IMG/VR virus record: IMGVR_UViG_3300042542_005395
Location: 1-20,273 of that record
DNA length: 20,273 nt
Direction: 5' to 3' (one strand)
DNA from: a virus
The notes under the pieces are model-generated. The model worked only from the letters and a program-made list of their open reading frames with translations. It was not told the origin of the DNA and searched no databases. A program made the translations under genes and the position numbers. Positions 15,166-19,689 of this stretch are shown here, in pieces (position 1 is the first letter of the stretch; every line of letters starts with the position of its first letter).

Positions 15166-15918
15166 ATGCCTATCAACATAAGACAAGGTGAAACCGAAAA
15201 TGAATTTATTTCAAGATGTATCGGTGAAGAAGTGAGTTCAGGTAAAGAACAAGATGTTTCTGCTGCTATTTGTTACTCCTATTGGAGAAAAGATAAGATG
15301 AGTAAGTTGAGAACATCACAAGAGAAATTCTCTGCAAAGTTAAAATACTCCCAAGATTTTAGAGGTATAAATCTTACCAACTTTGGTGAGAACTCTGATG
15401 CATGCTGGGAAGGATATATACAAGTAGGAACAAAAATACTTGATGGTAGAGAAGTTCCTGATTGTAGAGGACCAGTAGATGAGATGGAAACACAACCAAC
15501 CATATCATCTACATATCCAGGAGAACCGATGTCAGGTTCAGTTAAATTACAAGAATGCCCACCTGCAACATTGGATATAAATCTAAATCTAAAAAATCGT
15601 CAATATGCAATTGAGAATGCTATGTACGGTCCTTTGGATATAAAGAACCCTGGTAATTATTGGGATAAGATTGCACAACAATGGGAAGTTCCAGTTGAAG
15701 AAGCCAAGGGTGAGATATGTGGTAATTGTGCAGCATTTAACATAACCAAAAGAGTATTAGATTGTATTGCAGAAGGTATTAGTGGTGGAGAACCAACCTC
15801 TGATGCATGGGATGTAATTGAGGCAGGTGATTTAGGTTACTGCGAAATATATAAGTTCAAATGCAATGCAAATCGTTCTTGTTTTGCACACGTTGATGGC
15901 GGACCAATTAAAGATTAA
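15166..15918 (+). CDS. Cysteine-rich head/virion-associated-type protein
   Basis: I chose ATG 15166 (250 aa); an in-frame ATG at 15103 would place 21 odd residues within the promoter of the divergent gene. Three motifs are visible. Residues 6-40 (RQGETENEFISRCIGEEVSSGKEQDVSAAICYSYW) match a short module seen in phage head proteins. Residues 80-103 (CWEGYIQVGTKILDGREVPDCRG) form a second small motif common in the same proteins. Residues 164-248 form a Cys-rich domain (NYWDKIAQQWEV, CGNCAAF, GYCEIYKFKC, CFAHVDGGPI) with C185, C188, C200, C226, C233 and C239, a pattern suitable for zinc or Fe-S binding and known to me from uncharacterised phage structural proteins. Function is not established. 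It lies 5 nt upstream of bS21 in the same operon. Confidence 0.65.
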   Translation: MPINIRQGETENEFISRCIGEEVSSGKEQDVSAAICYSYWRKDKMSKLRTSQEKFSAKLKYSQDFRGINLTNFGENSDACWEGYIQVGTKILDGREVPDCRGPVDEMETQPTISSTYPGEPMSGSVKLQECPPATLDINLNLKNRQYAIENAMYGPLDIKNPGNYWDKIAQQWEVPVEEAKGEICGNCAAFNITKRVLDCIAEGISGGEPTSDAWDVIEAGDLGYCEIYKFKCNANRSCFAHVDGGPIKD

Positions 15919-15923
15919 TATAT

Positions 15924-16115
15924 ATGAATTTAGTAAAAGTAAAAGTGCGTGATAATAACATCACCCAGGCACTCAAGGTTTTCAAGAAGAAGGTTACCAA
16001 ATCCGGTCACTTAGAAGAATTAAAGAAAAGACAGGAATACCTTAAACCATCAGTAATAAAACACAAATTAGATCAGGATATTCGTTTCAAACGAAGAAGA
16101 GAGAATGGTAAATGA
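15924..16115 (+). CDS. rpsU: Phage-encoded ribosomal protein bS21
   Basis: A 63-aa basic protein that aligns along its whole length with bacterial bS21. It has VKVRDNNITQALKVFKKKVTKSGHLEELKKRQEYLKPS, then a basic C-terminal helix ending in RRRENGK. The conserved features are the ALK.FK(R/K) helix, the G.L.E(L/V)(R/K)(R/K)R core and the KPS turn. bS21 sits on the 30S platform near the anti-Shine-Dalgarno; in flavobacteria it helps occlude that sequence. Phage copies of bS21 are known and are thought to replace host bS21 on ribosomes. The leader (AAAGATTAATATAT) has no Shine-Dalgarno, unlike many Bacteroidota rpsU genes. It is the last gene of the late operon, followed within 2 nt by a terminator. 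Confidence 0.88.
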   Translation: MNLVKVKVRDNNITQALKVFKKKVTKSGHLEELKKRQEYLKPSVIKHKLDQDIRFKRRRENGK

Positions 16116-16116
16116 A

Positions 16117-16145
16117 AAAACCCCAACCAAAATGGAAGGGGTTTT
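16117..16145 (+). terminator. Intrinsic terminator after bS21
   Basis: The stem AAAACCCC/GGGGTTTT (16117-16124 with 16138-16145) has a 13-nt loop that itself can pair CCA with TGG. It begins directly after the bS21 stop. The symmetric A and T tracts make it potentially active in both directions. It ends the late operon. Confidence 0.85.
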
Positions 16146-16187
16146 GAGAAACAAATAAATAGCAAAAATTATTATATATAAATATAC

Positions 16188-16214
16188 ACACATCCCCAAA
16201 AGATGTGTTTTTTT
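16188..16214 (+). terminator. Second, tandem intrinsic terminator
   Basis: Stem ACACATC/GATGTGT (16188-16194 with 16202-16208), 7-nt loop CCCAAAA, followed by a run of T through 16214. It is placed about 45 nt after the first terminator. Together they insulate the late operon from the early promoter region downstream. Confidence 0.85.
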
Positions 16215-16228
16215 ATGCAAAAAATAAT

Positions 16229-16247
16229 CTACTTGATTATCAAGTAG
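16229..16247. promoter_or_regulatory. Perfect inverted repeat, candidate operator
   Basis: CTACTTGATTATCAAGTAG: 8-bp arms around a 3-bp centre, located 35 nt upstream of the -33 element of the promoter at 16282. There is no T run, so it is not a terminator. Size and symmetry fit a dimeric repressor or activator site. Directly after it lie two copies of AAAATAGTTG (16252-16261 and 16264-16273, 12 bp apart), which could be further binding sites. Confidence 0.5.
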
Positions 16248-16251
16248 TTAG

Positions 16252-16273
16252 AAAATAGTTGTAAAAATAGTTG
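16252..16273. repeat. Direct repeat AAAATAGTTG x2, candidate regulatory or iteron site
   Basis: Two exact 10-bp copies spaced 12 bp start-to-start, between the inverted repeat at 16229-16247 and the promoter at 16282. Spacing is close to one helical turn, so a protein could contact both on one face. Two copies are too few to call an origin. Confidence 0.45.
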
Positions 16274-16281
16274 CATAAGGG

Positions 16282-16313
16282 TTTGGAAAATACCAAAAGT
16301 TTTCGTATCTTTA
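16282..16313 (+). promoter_or_regulatory. Bacteroidota-type promoter upstream of the small early gene
   Basis: TTTGG at 16282-16286, 20 nt between TTG and the -7 element, and TATCTTTA at 16306-16313 (close to TAnnTTTG). The spacer holds an imperfect dyad ACCAAAA-G-TTTTCGT (16292-16306). The predicted start of transcription is about 16319-16320. This makes an ATG at 16321 essentially leaderless and favours the next ATG at 16354 as the translation start. Confidence 0.75.
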
Positions 16314-16353
16314 TTTTGTAATGATTGAGAAACACTTAAAACTTAAAACAAAA

Positions 16354-16563
16354 ATGACACATTCAACACAAAAATTAAACATTGCTAAATTACTAGTAAA
16401 AAGAATCACATTAGATTCAGTATTGGAAGACAGATACTACAATCAAAAAGAACTTGATATGTTAGATTCGGTTCGTAATGACCTTGGATACGATGTATAT
16501 GAGAAACTTGTAATTGAGATTATGTCAGATGATGAATTTATTTATCAAAATTTACAAAAATAA
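16354..16563 (+). CDS. Small unknown early protein (69 aa)
   Basis: The start at ATG 16354 is chosen because the promoter at 16282-16313 would start RNA at about 16320, giving a 34-nt A-rich leader. The in-frame ATG at 16321 would add 11 Lys-rich residues but leave no leader. The protein is small, helical and slightly acidic at the C-terminus: MTHSTQKLNIAKLLVKRITL, then DRYYNQKELDMLDSVRNDLGYD and IEIMSDDEFIYQNLQK. No motif is recognised. It is the first gene after the late-operon terminators and is probably expressed early by host RNA polymerase. Candidate roles (regulator, host takeover) rest only on position. Confidence 0.6.
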   Translation: MTHSTQKLNIAKLLVKRITLDSVLEDRYYNQKELDMLDSVRNDLGYDVYEKLVIEIMSDDEFIYQNLQK

Positions 16564-16567
16564 TACA

Positions 16568-16585
16568 AATTGACACTAATTGACA
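16568..16585. repeat. Direct repeat AATTGACA x2, spaced 10 bp
   Basis: Two exact copies of AATTGACA begin at 16568 and 16578, one helical turn apart, in the gap before the structured RNA. They could be a tandem protein-binding site. Low complexity makes chance occurrence possible. Confidence 0.35.
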
Positions 16586-16604
16586 AAATCATTTTCAGTA
16601 ATCC

Positions 16605-16633
16605 TTTATGGAATTCTGGATTTGTTATATTTA
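16605..16633 (+). promoter_or_regulatory. Possible promoter for the structured RNA
   Basis: TATATTTA at 16626-16633 fits the -7 element TAnnTTTG at 7 of 8 positions. A -33 element is weak (TTTATGG at 16605-16611). The predicted start near 16640 would fall exactly at the 5' foot of the first hairpin of the RNA element (16642), which supports it despite the poor -33 match. Confidence 0.45.
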
Positions 16634-16639
16634 TCTATA

Positions 16640-16737
16640 CAAGATGTGTGGTAGCATCTAAAAGAAATATGAACTATTAAGTTCAAACCCACCGAGAATA
16701 AAGTAACTACCACTACTTTGTTCGGAGTGGGTTTTTT
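16640..16737 (+). ncRNA. Structured leader RNA or small RNA with kissing loops and terminal hairpin
   Basis: Three hairpins lie in about 98 nt. H1 is AGATG/CATCT (16642-16646 with 16655-16659) with 8-nt loop TGTGGTAG. H2 is TGAACT-ATTA-AGTTCA (16670-16685). H3 has outer stem AACCCA-CCGA/TCGG-AG-TGGGTT (16686-16695 with 16722-16733), inner stem AAAGTA/TACTTT (16700-16705 with 16714-16719) and 8-nt loop ACTACCAC. GTGGTAG in loop 1 is exactly complementary to CTACCAC in loop 3, so a 7-bp kissing interaction is possible. H3 runs into T6, an intrinsic-terminator shape, 8 nt before the ATG of the DUF4373 gene. Two tiny frames lie within (MCGSI at 16644-16661, MNY at 16669-16680). It could be an attenuator, a ligand-binding leader or a free small RNA; I do not recognise the class. 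Confidence 0.6.
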
Positions 16738-16744
16738 ATTTATT

Positions 16745-17296
16745 ATGGAAAACAAAAATTATTTTACTCACGATTATCGTAGTAGGTTAGATACGAAATT
16801 GTTAGAGGTTAGAATGAAGCACGGAATGGAAGGTTTCGGTGTTTATTGGGGATTAGTAGAGATGTTGCACGAAGGTAATGGAACAATACAAATGAAACCA
16901 GATGTTATTGCTTATGAATTTCGTTGTAATGTTGAATTAGTTAAAGATATAGTTAGTATTTGTTTTGAACGAACTGAAGATGATTTAATTACTTGTAATA
17001 GAGTAATGGAGAATTTGAGGATTAGAAAAGAAAAGTTTGAGTCAAAAAGTGAAAAAGGTAGAGATGCAGCAAATAAAAGATGGGGTAAGGATAGGTCACC
17101 TATGGGTGATGTATGGGTAGATGATGGGTTTGGTATGGGTAATCATGCTAAAGAGAAAGAGAAAGAGAAAGAGAAAGTAAAAGAGATAGATCTTAAAATA
17201 GATAGTATAAGTGATCTTACTAGCACACCAACACCTTCTTTTGCTGAATTATTTTATCAAGGAGTATCAGCAGTAGATTATATAAAAAACAAATAA
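16745..17296 (+). CDS. DUF4373-type (Lin1244/Lin1753-like) phage replication protein
   Basis: A 183-aa protein from ATG 16745; an upstream TTG at 16718 lies inside the terminator hairpin and is rejected. Residues 4-95 carry the DUF4373/Lin1244 winged-helix-like domain: KNYFTHDYRSRLDTKLLEVRMKHGMEGFGVYWGLVEMLHEG. The family is found at the N-terminus of phage replication initiators and DnaD-like proteins. A NKRWG segment follows, then a Lys/Glu linker (residues 136-147), and the protein stops after about 35 more residues. The usual longer C-terminal DnaD/primosome domain is missing, so this is a short version. The leader contains the structured RNA, suggesting control of replication-protein synthesis by attenuation. 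Confidence 0.7.
   Translation: MENKNYFTHDYRSRLDTKLLEVRMKHGMEGFGVYWGLVEMLHEGNGTIQMKPDVIAYEFRCNVELVKDIVSICFERTEDDLITCNRVMENLRIRKEKFESKSEKGRDAANKRWGKDRSPMGDVWVDDGFGMGNHAKEKEKEKEKVKEIDLKIDSISDLTSTPTPSFAELFYQGVSAVDYIKNK
17152..17177 (+). repeat. GAGAAA hexanucleotide tandem repeat inside the replication gene
   Basis: About four copies of GAGAAA in frame encode the alternating Lys-Glu linker. Because the unit is six bases, changes in copy number lengthen or shorten the linker by two residues without frameshift. Such Lys/Glu linkers are common in this protein family. Confidence 0.7.
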
Positions 17297-17312
17297 TAAA
17301 AAAAAGGAGTAG

Positions 17313-17345
17313 ATAGAAACCTTGTTTGTTATTGTTAGTTTCTAT
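17313..17345 (+). other. Hairpin in the 209-nt gap after the replication gene
   Basis: Perfect 8-bp arms ATAGAAAC/GTTTCTAT with a 17-nt AT-rich loop and no T run after it, so it is not a terminator. It lies 16 nt after the stop of the replication gene. The gap (17297-17505) holds this hairpin, a second one at 17374-17418 and a promoter at 17438, but no convincing gene. Confidence 0.45.
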
Positions 17346-17373
17346 TGAGATATGGAGGATTAAAGAAGAGAAT

Positions 17374-17418
17374 AACCCATTCGCTTAATAGTATTATTGT
17401 ATCTAATAGTGAAGGGTT
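17374..17418 (+). other. Second hairpin in the gap
   Basis: AACCC-(bulged A)-TTCGCT pairs with AGTGAA-GGGTT (one G-U pair), closing a 22-nt AT-rich loop that contains TAATAGTATTA. There is no T tract. Together with the first hairpin it may be an RNA 3' end structure, a binding site or part of a replication origin next to the DUF4373 gene; the sequence alone cannot decide. Confidence 0.4.
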
Positions 17419-17437
17419 GAAAAATTATCTGAAATAA

Positions 17438-17469
17438 TTTGGAATTGTGAAATATATTTCGTATCTTTA
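17438..17469 (+). promoter_or_regulatory. Bacteroidota-type promoter upstream of the 70-aa gene
   Basis: TTTGG at 17438-17442, the same 20-nt interval as the other two, and TATCTTTA at 17462-17469. The spacer carries the near-dyad GTGAAAT-AT-ATTTCGT (17447-17462), closely related to the perfect dyad of the minus-strand promoter at 15119-15150. Predicted transcription start about 17476, giving a 30-nt A-rich leader. Confidence 0.8.
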
Positions 17470-17505
17470 CAGAGTAATAAATCAATAACTAAAAAAAACA
17501 AAATT

Positions 17506-17718
17506 ATGGCAAGATTTCAAGTAGGAGACAAGATTGAGTTTGTAAAATTCAGAGATGCAATCAGAAAAGGAGAAGTAGTAAAAGGTCCTTTTAATGTAGA
17601 AAAAGTAGACCATTACTATGTAAGATGGGATTGGGATGTAGATGGAATGATTGGAAGAAACCCAGACTTAATATGTGATTTGACAAGCACAAAGTATCAT
17701 TATAGAATTGCAAACTAA
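17506..17718 (+). CDS. Small unknown early protein (70 aa), SH3-like barrel possible
   Basis: A single gene enclosed by its own promoter (17438-17469) and terminator (17725-17750), hence an independently expressed unit. The sequence opens with MARFQVGDKIEFVKFRDAIRKGEVVKG, the pattern of an SH3-like or KOW-type beta barrel (a VGD.I strand followed by a GEVV turn). It continues with HYYVRWDWDVDGMIGRNPDLI. The sequence is hydrophilic with no membrane segment. No named family is recognised. Strong promoter and monocistronic layout suggest abundant early expression, as for host-takeover or nucleic-acid-binding proteins (inference). Confidence 0.7.
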   Translation: MARFQVGDKIEFVKFRDAIRKGEVVKGPFNVEKVDHYYVRWDWDVDGMIGRNPDLICDLTSTKYHYRIAN

Positions 17719-17724
17719 AACAAA

Positions 17725-17750
17725 GGGGAGGGAAACCTCCCTACTTTTTT
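17725..17750 (+). terminator. Strong intrinsic terminator
   Basis: GGGAGG/CCTCCC stem (17726-17731 with 17736-17741) capped by a GAAA tetraloop (GNRA class), followed after three bases by T7. It is the most GC-rich stretch nearby and a textbook rho-independent terminator. Confidence 0.92.
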
Positions 17751-17776
17751 CCAACTTTTCAGATTTCGTATAGTTA
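17746..17776 (+). promoter_or_regulatory. Weak possible promoter for the HNH gene
   Basis: TTTCGTATAGTTA (17764-17776) resembles the TTTCGTATCTTTA end of the two other early promoters, but the -7 element (TATAGTTA) fits poorly, and the -33 site at the expected distance is only a T run from the terminator. The HNH gene needs some promoter, since a strong terminator precedes it. Confidence 0.35.
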
Positions 17777-17801
17777 TACTGTAAGAAACAAATAATAAAT
17801 T

Positions 17802-18407
17802 ATGAAACAAATAGCAAACTACCCCCAGTACAAAGTATCTACTGATGGCACGGTCATTTCCTACAAAGGTTTAGAACCAAGAGTTCTTAAACCTCAGTTA
17901 GTATCCCAATCACAAAAGAAGTATCTTGCAGTTGGTTTATTTAACGAACACAATAGAAGAAATAATAGAGGTGAAAAAGTTCCAAAGTTTCATTACATCC
18001 ACAGATTAGTATACGAAACTTACATGGGACAAATACCAGAGAAATTAGAAGTAGACCACATAGATGAAAACCCACACAATAATAAATTAGAGAATCTACG
18101 ATTGGTTACACCTAAACAAAATGCAAGAACTTATTTCAGAAAAGAAAAAGGATTCTTGTATAGTGAGAGTAGAGATGAGATGTTAAAGGATTACCTTACT
18201 CTTAAAAATTATAGATTAGTTGCAGAAAAGTGGGGATGTGGTTTGGCAACTGTATCTCGGGTAATCAAGAACAAAAGATATGTGAATAATGTACTGAGAG
18301 AAAGTGAACCAGGAATAAAAGATGAATTTACACAAACTGATTTTAGAGATAGTAAATTCAGACAGAAATACAATTTACCATCAACATCAGAATGGAAAGG
18401 AAAATGA
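17802..18407 (+). CDS. HNH homing endonuclease with NUMOD4-like N-terminus
   Basis: A 201-aa protein. Residues 1-48 form a NUMOD4-like module (IANYPQYKVSTDGTVISYKG, then a K-P-Q stretch and YLAVGLF). The HNH_3-type nuclease core is at 64-108: H67 (YIHRLVYETYMG), D85-H86 (LEVDHIDENPHNNKLENLRLVT), N94 and N98, all catalytic or metal-binding positions present. Residues 142-168 look like a helix-turn-helix (YRLVAEKWGCGLATVSRVIKNKRY). Such genes are mobile and cut target DNA lacking them; in phages some also influence exclusion of rivals. It follows a strong terminator and overlaps the next gene by ATGA, so it is integrated into the early operon. It looks intact. Confidence 0.88.
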   Translation: MKQIANYPQYKVSTDGTVISYKGLEPRVLKPQLVSQSQKKYLAVGLFNEHNRRNNRGEKVPKFHYIHRLVYETYMGQIPEKLEVDHIDENPHNNKLENLRLVTPKQNARTYFRKEKGFLYSESRDEMLKDYLTLKNYRLVAEKWGCGLATVSRVIKNKRYVNNVLRESEPGIKDEFTQTDFRDSKFRQKYNLPSTSEWKGK

Positions 18408-18616
18408 AAAAGATTTTAGAACATATACAATTAGGAACTTATTTAGAGGCATTAATTCATGTACTCACACTCGGATTCGGTAAATCACTCTCAACCTATG
18501 TAGCAGTTCATCTGTTGGGTTTTAAGAGTTGTGGATGTTGTGAGAGAAGGGAGTGGTTAAATCGTTTAACAGATAAGAGTTATGATGGTAAATGTAAAGG
18601 AGTAAAATTATTTTAA
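18404..18616 (+). CDS. Small CGC-motif protein (70 aa)
   Basis: ATG 18404 overlaps the HNH stop as ATGA, so I prefer it to an in-frame ATG at 18392. The C-terminal half has CGCCERREWLN (residues 43-53). A Cys-Gly-Cys followed by an R..(W/K)LN motif is shared by a group of small uncharacterised proteins in Bacteroidota phages (recognition from memory), possibly metal-binding. The upstream part (YLEALIHVLTLGFGKSLSTYVAVHLLGF) is hydrophobic and could be a buried helix pair or a short membrane segment. Function unknown. Confidence 0.6.
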   Translation: MKKILEHIQLGTYLEALIHVLTLGFGKSLSTYVAVHLLGFKSCGCCERREWLNRLTDKSYDGKCKGVKLF

Positions 18617-18638
18617 CAACTATATAAACAAACAAATT

Positions 18639-18860
18639 ATGGAATTTCAAGAATCAACAGGCTCACTCAACCTTGAAGAGAGTATCAACAAAACAACACA
18701 AGAAGAGATTTTTTACTTTATTGATTTTACTAAATTAAAGAGTGTAGAAGATTTGGTGACAGTCATGGCTGCAATGGGATTTGGTTTATCAAACAAACAT
18801 TTTCATTTTGAGAAGATTAAACAATTCTTAGATTTAGATAGACCAGTACGAGCACAATAA
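18639..18860 (+). CDS. Small unknown protein (73 aa)
   Basis: An acidic protein with an N-terminal disordered-looking part (EFQESTGSLNLEESINKT), then helices EEIFYFIDFTKLKSVEDLVTVMAAMG and FEKIKQFLDL. No motif is recognised. It sits 22 nt after the preceding gene with an A-rich leader, and its stop shares one base with the next start, so both are in one operon and the next gene is translationally coupled. Confidence 0.6.
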   Translation: MEFQESTGSLNLEESINKTTQEEIFYFIDFTKLKSVEDLVTVMAAMGFGLSNKHFHFEKIKQFLDLDRPVRAQ

Positions 18861-19135
18861 TGAATTACCAAGATCTTTTTACACCAACTGAATGGACAGA
18901 GTTAAAGGATGTAATGAAATCCATTCACGATAGAATACCTGATAATCACATGGGAATAGTTTGGAATTCTTATCAGCGTATTAGTAAGGATAATACCCGT
19001 CAACCTTGTGGATGTCCATCTGCAGCAAAGTATTGGATAAATGCTGTAAATGTAATAAATGATTTTATTAGACAACAAAATTTATTACAAGCAGGAAACT
19101 TGGCAAAAGAAATCAACAATCAGGAGAACCAATAA
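18860..19135 (+). CDS. Small PCGC-motif protein (91 aa)
   Basis: A helical protein whose central PCGCPSAAKYW (residues 49-59) is its most distinctive feature. Cys-rich turns followed by a W-containing helix occur in small Bacteroidota phage proteins that lie beside the CGC..R..LN proteins, such as the one at 18404; the two may work together (inference). N-terminal FTPTEWTELKDVMKSI is helical. It starts at the last base of the preceding stop and ends directly at the ATG of the sigma-like gene, with no intergenic bases. Confidence 0.6.
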   Translation: MNYQDLFTPTEWTELKDVMKSIHDRIPDNHMGIVWNSYQRISKDNTRQPCGCPSAAKYWINAVNVINDFIRQQNLLQAGNLAKEINNQENQ

Positions 19136-19675
19136 ATGAATGAAAACTTGGAACTTAAACGAAGAATTGAGGTTTTGTATAAGACACACTATATCTGGTT
19201 ACTACAATCTGCAAAGAATATAACAAAGAATAATTTAGAAGCAGAAGACCTGATAGGTGATTTAATGATTTATCTATTAGAAAAAGGAACACCAAAGATT
19301 TACTATAAGGATTCTATAAATACGATGTATTGTTATCGGTATTTACAAACTAGATGGATAAACAAAATAGTAAAACACAATAAGGTTAAAATAACCGATA
19401 ATAAATTCCAAGAACCATTAGATGAAGTTTATTCTTATGAAGAAGATGAACGAATAATGGAATCATTTGATTTAGTTCAAGAAGAACTCCAAAGATTAAC
19501 AACAACTCGAGATTGGCCAAAAGTAAAGTTATTCCAATTGTATTACGATTCAGATGATACGATGTTGGAAGTAGCAAACAAAATAGGAATATGTAAATCA
19601 ACTATGTTTTCAAATATAAAGAAGATACGTCAACACCTGAAGACAACTTGTCCCAATCCATTCGTTGTAAAATAA
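19136..19675 (+). CDS. Sigma-70-like RNA polymerase sigma factor (phage-encoded)
   Basis: A 179-aa protein with the layout of a small sigma factor. Residues 8-50 resemble region 2 (RRIEVLYKTHYIWLLQSAKNITKNNLEAEDLIGDLMIYLLEKG; the AEDLIGDLMIYLL segment matches the 2.1-2.2 helix that binds the beta' clamp). An aromatic YCYRYLQTRWINKIVK follows at 65-80 (2.3-2.4 position). Residues 128-168 contain a region 4-like helix-turn-helix (PKVKLFQLYYD, TMLEVANKIGICKSTMFSNIKKIRQHLK). Phage sigma factors redirect host polymerase to late promoters. No late promoter of its own is visible in this window. Alternatively it may be a sigma-like small DNA-binding protein. It abuts the previous gene without a gap. 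Confidence 0.7.
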   Translation: MNENLELKRRIEVLYKTHYIWLLQSAKNITKNNLEAEDLIGDLMIYLLEKGTPKIYYKDSINTMYCYRYLQTRWINKIVKHNKVKITDNKFQEPLDEVYSYEEDERIMESFDLVQEELQRLTTTRDWPKVKLFQLYYDSDDTMLEVANKIGICKSTMFSNIKKIRQHLKTTCPNPFVVK

Positions 19676-19689
19676 AAATACAAAAGGTT

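Noticed and set aside
16640-16700. Possible tRNA, because of the string AGTTCAAAC resembling a T-loop
   Set aside because: The bases flanking TTCAAAC cannot form a T-stem, and no acceptor stem or CCA-compatible end exists; the string belongs to hairpin H2 and the start of H3.
16718-16744. Upstream TTG start for the replication gene
   Set aside because: It lies inside the terminator stem and adds hydrophobic residues (FGVGFLFI) unlike the family start; ATG 16745 gives a normal DUF4373 beginning.
17304-17308. AGGAG as a Shine-Dalgarno
   Set aside because: No start codon with a meaningful frame follows at suitable spacing, and the rest of the window does not use Shine-Dalgarno sequences.
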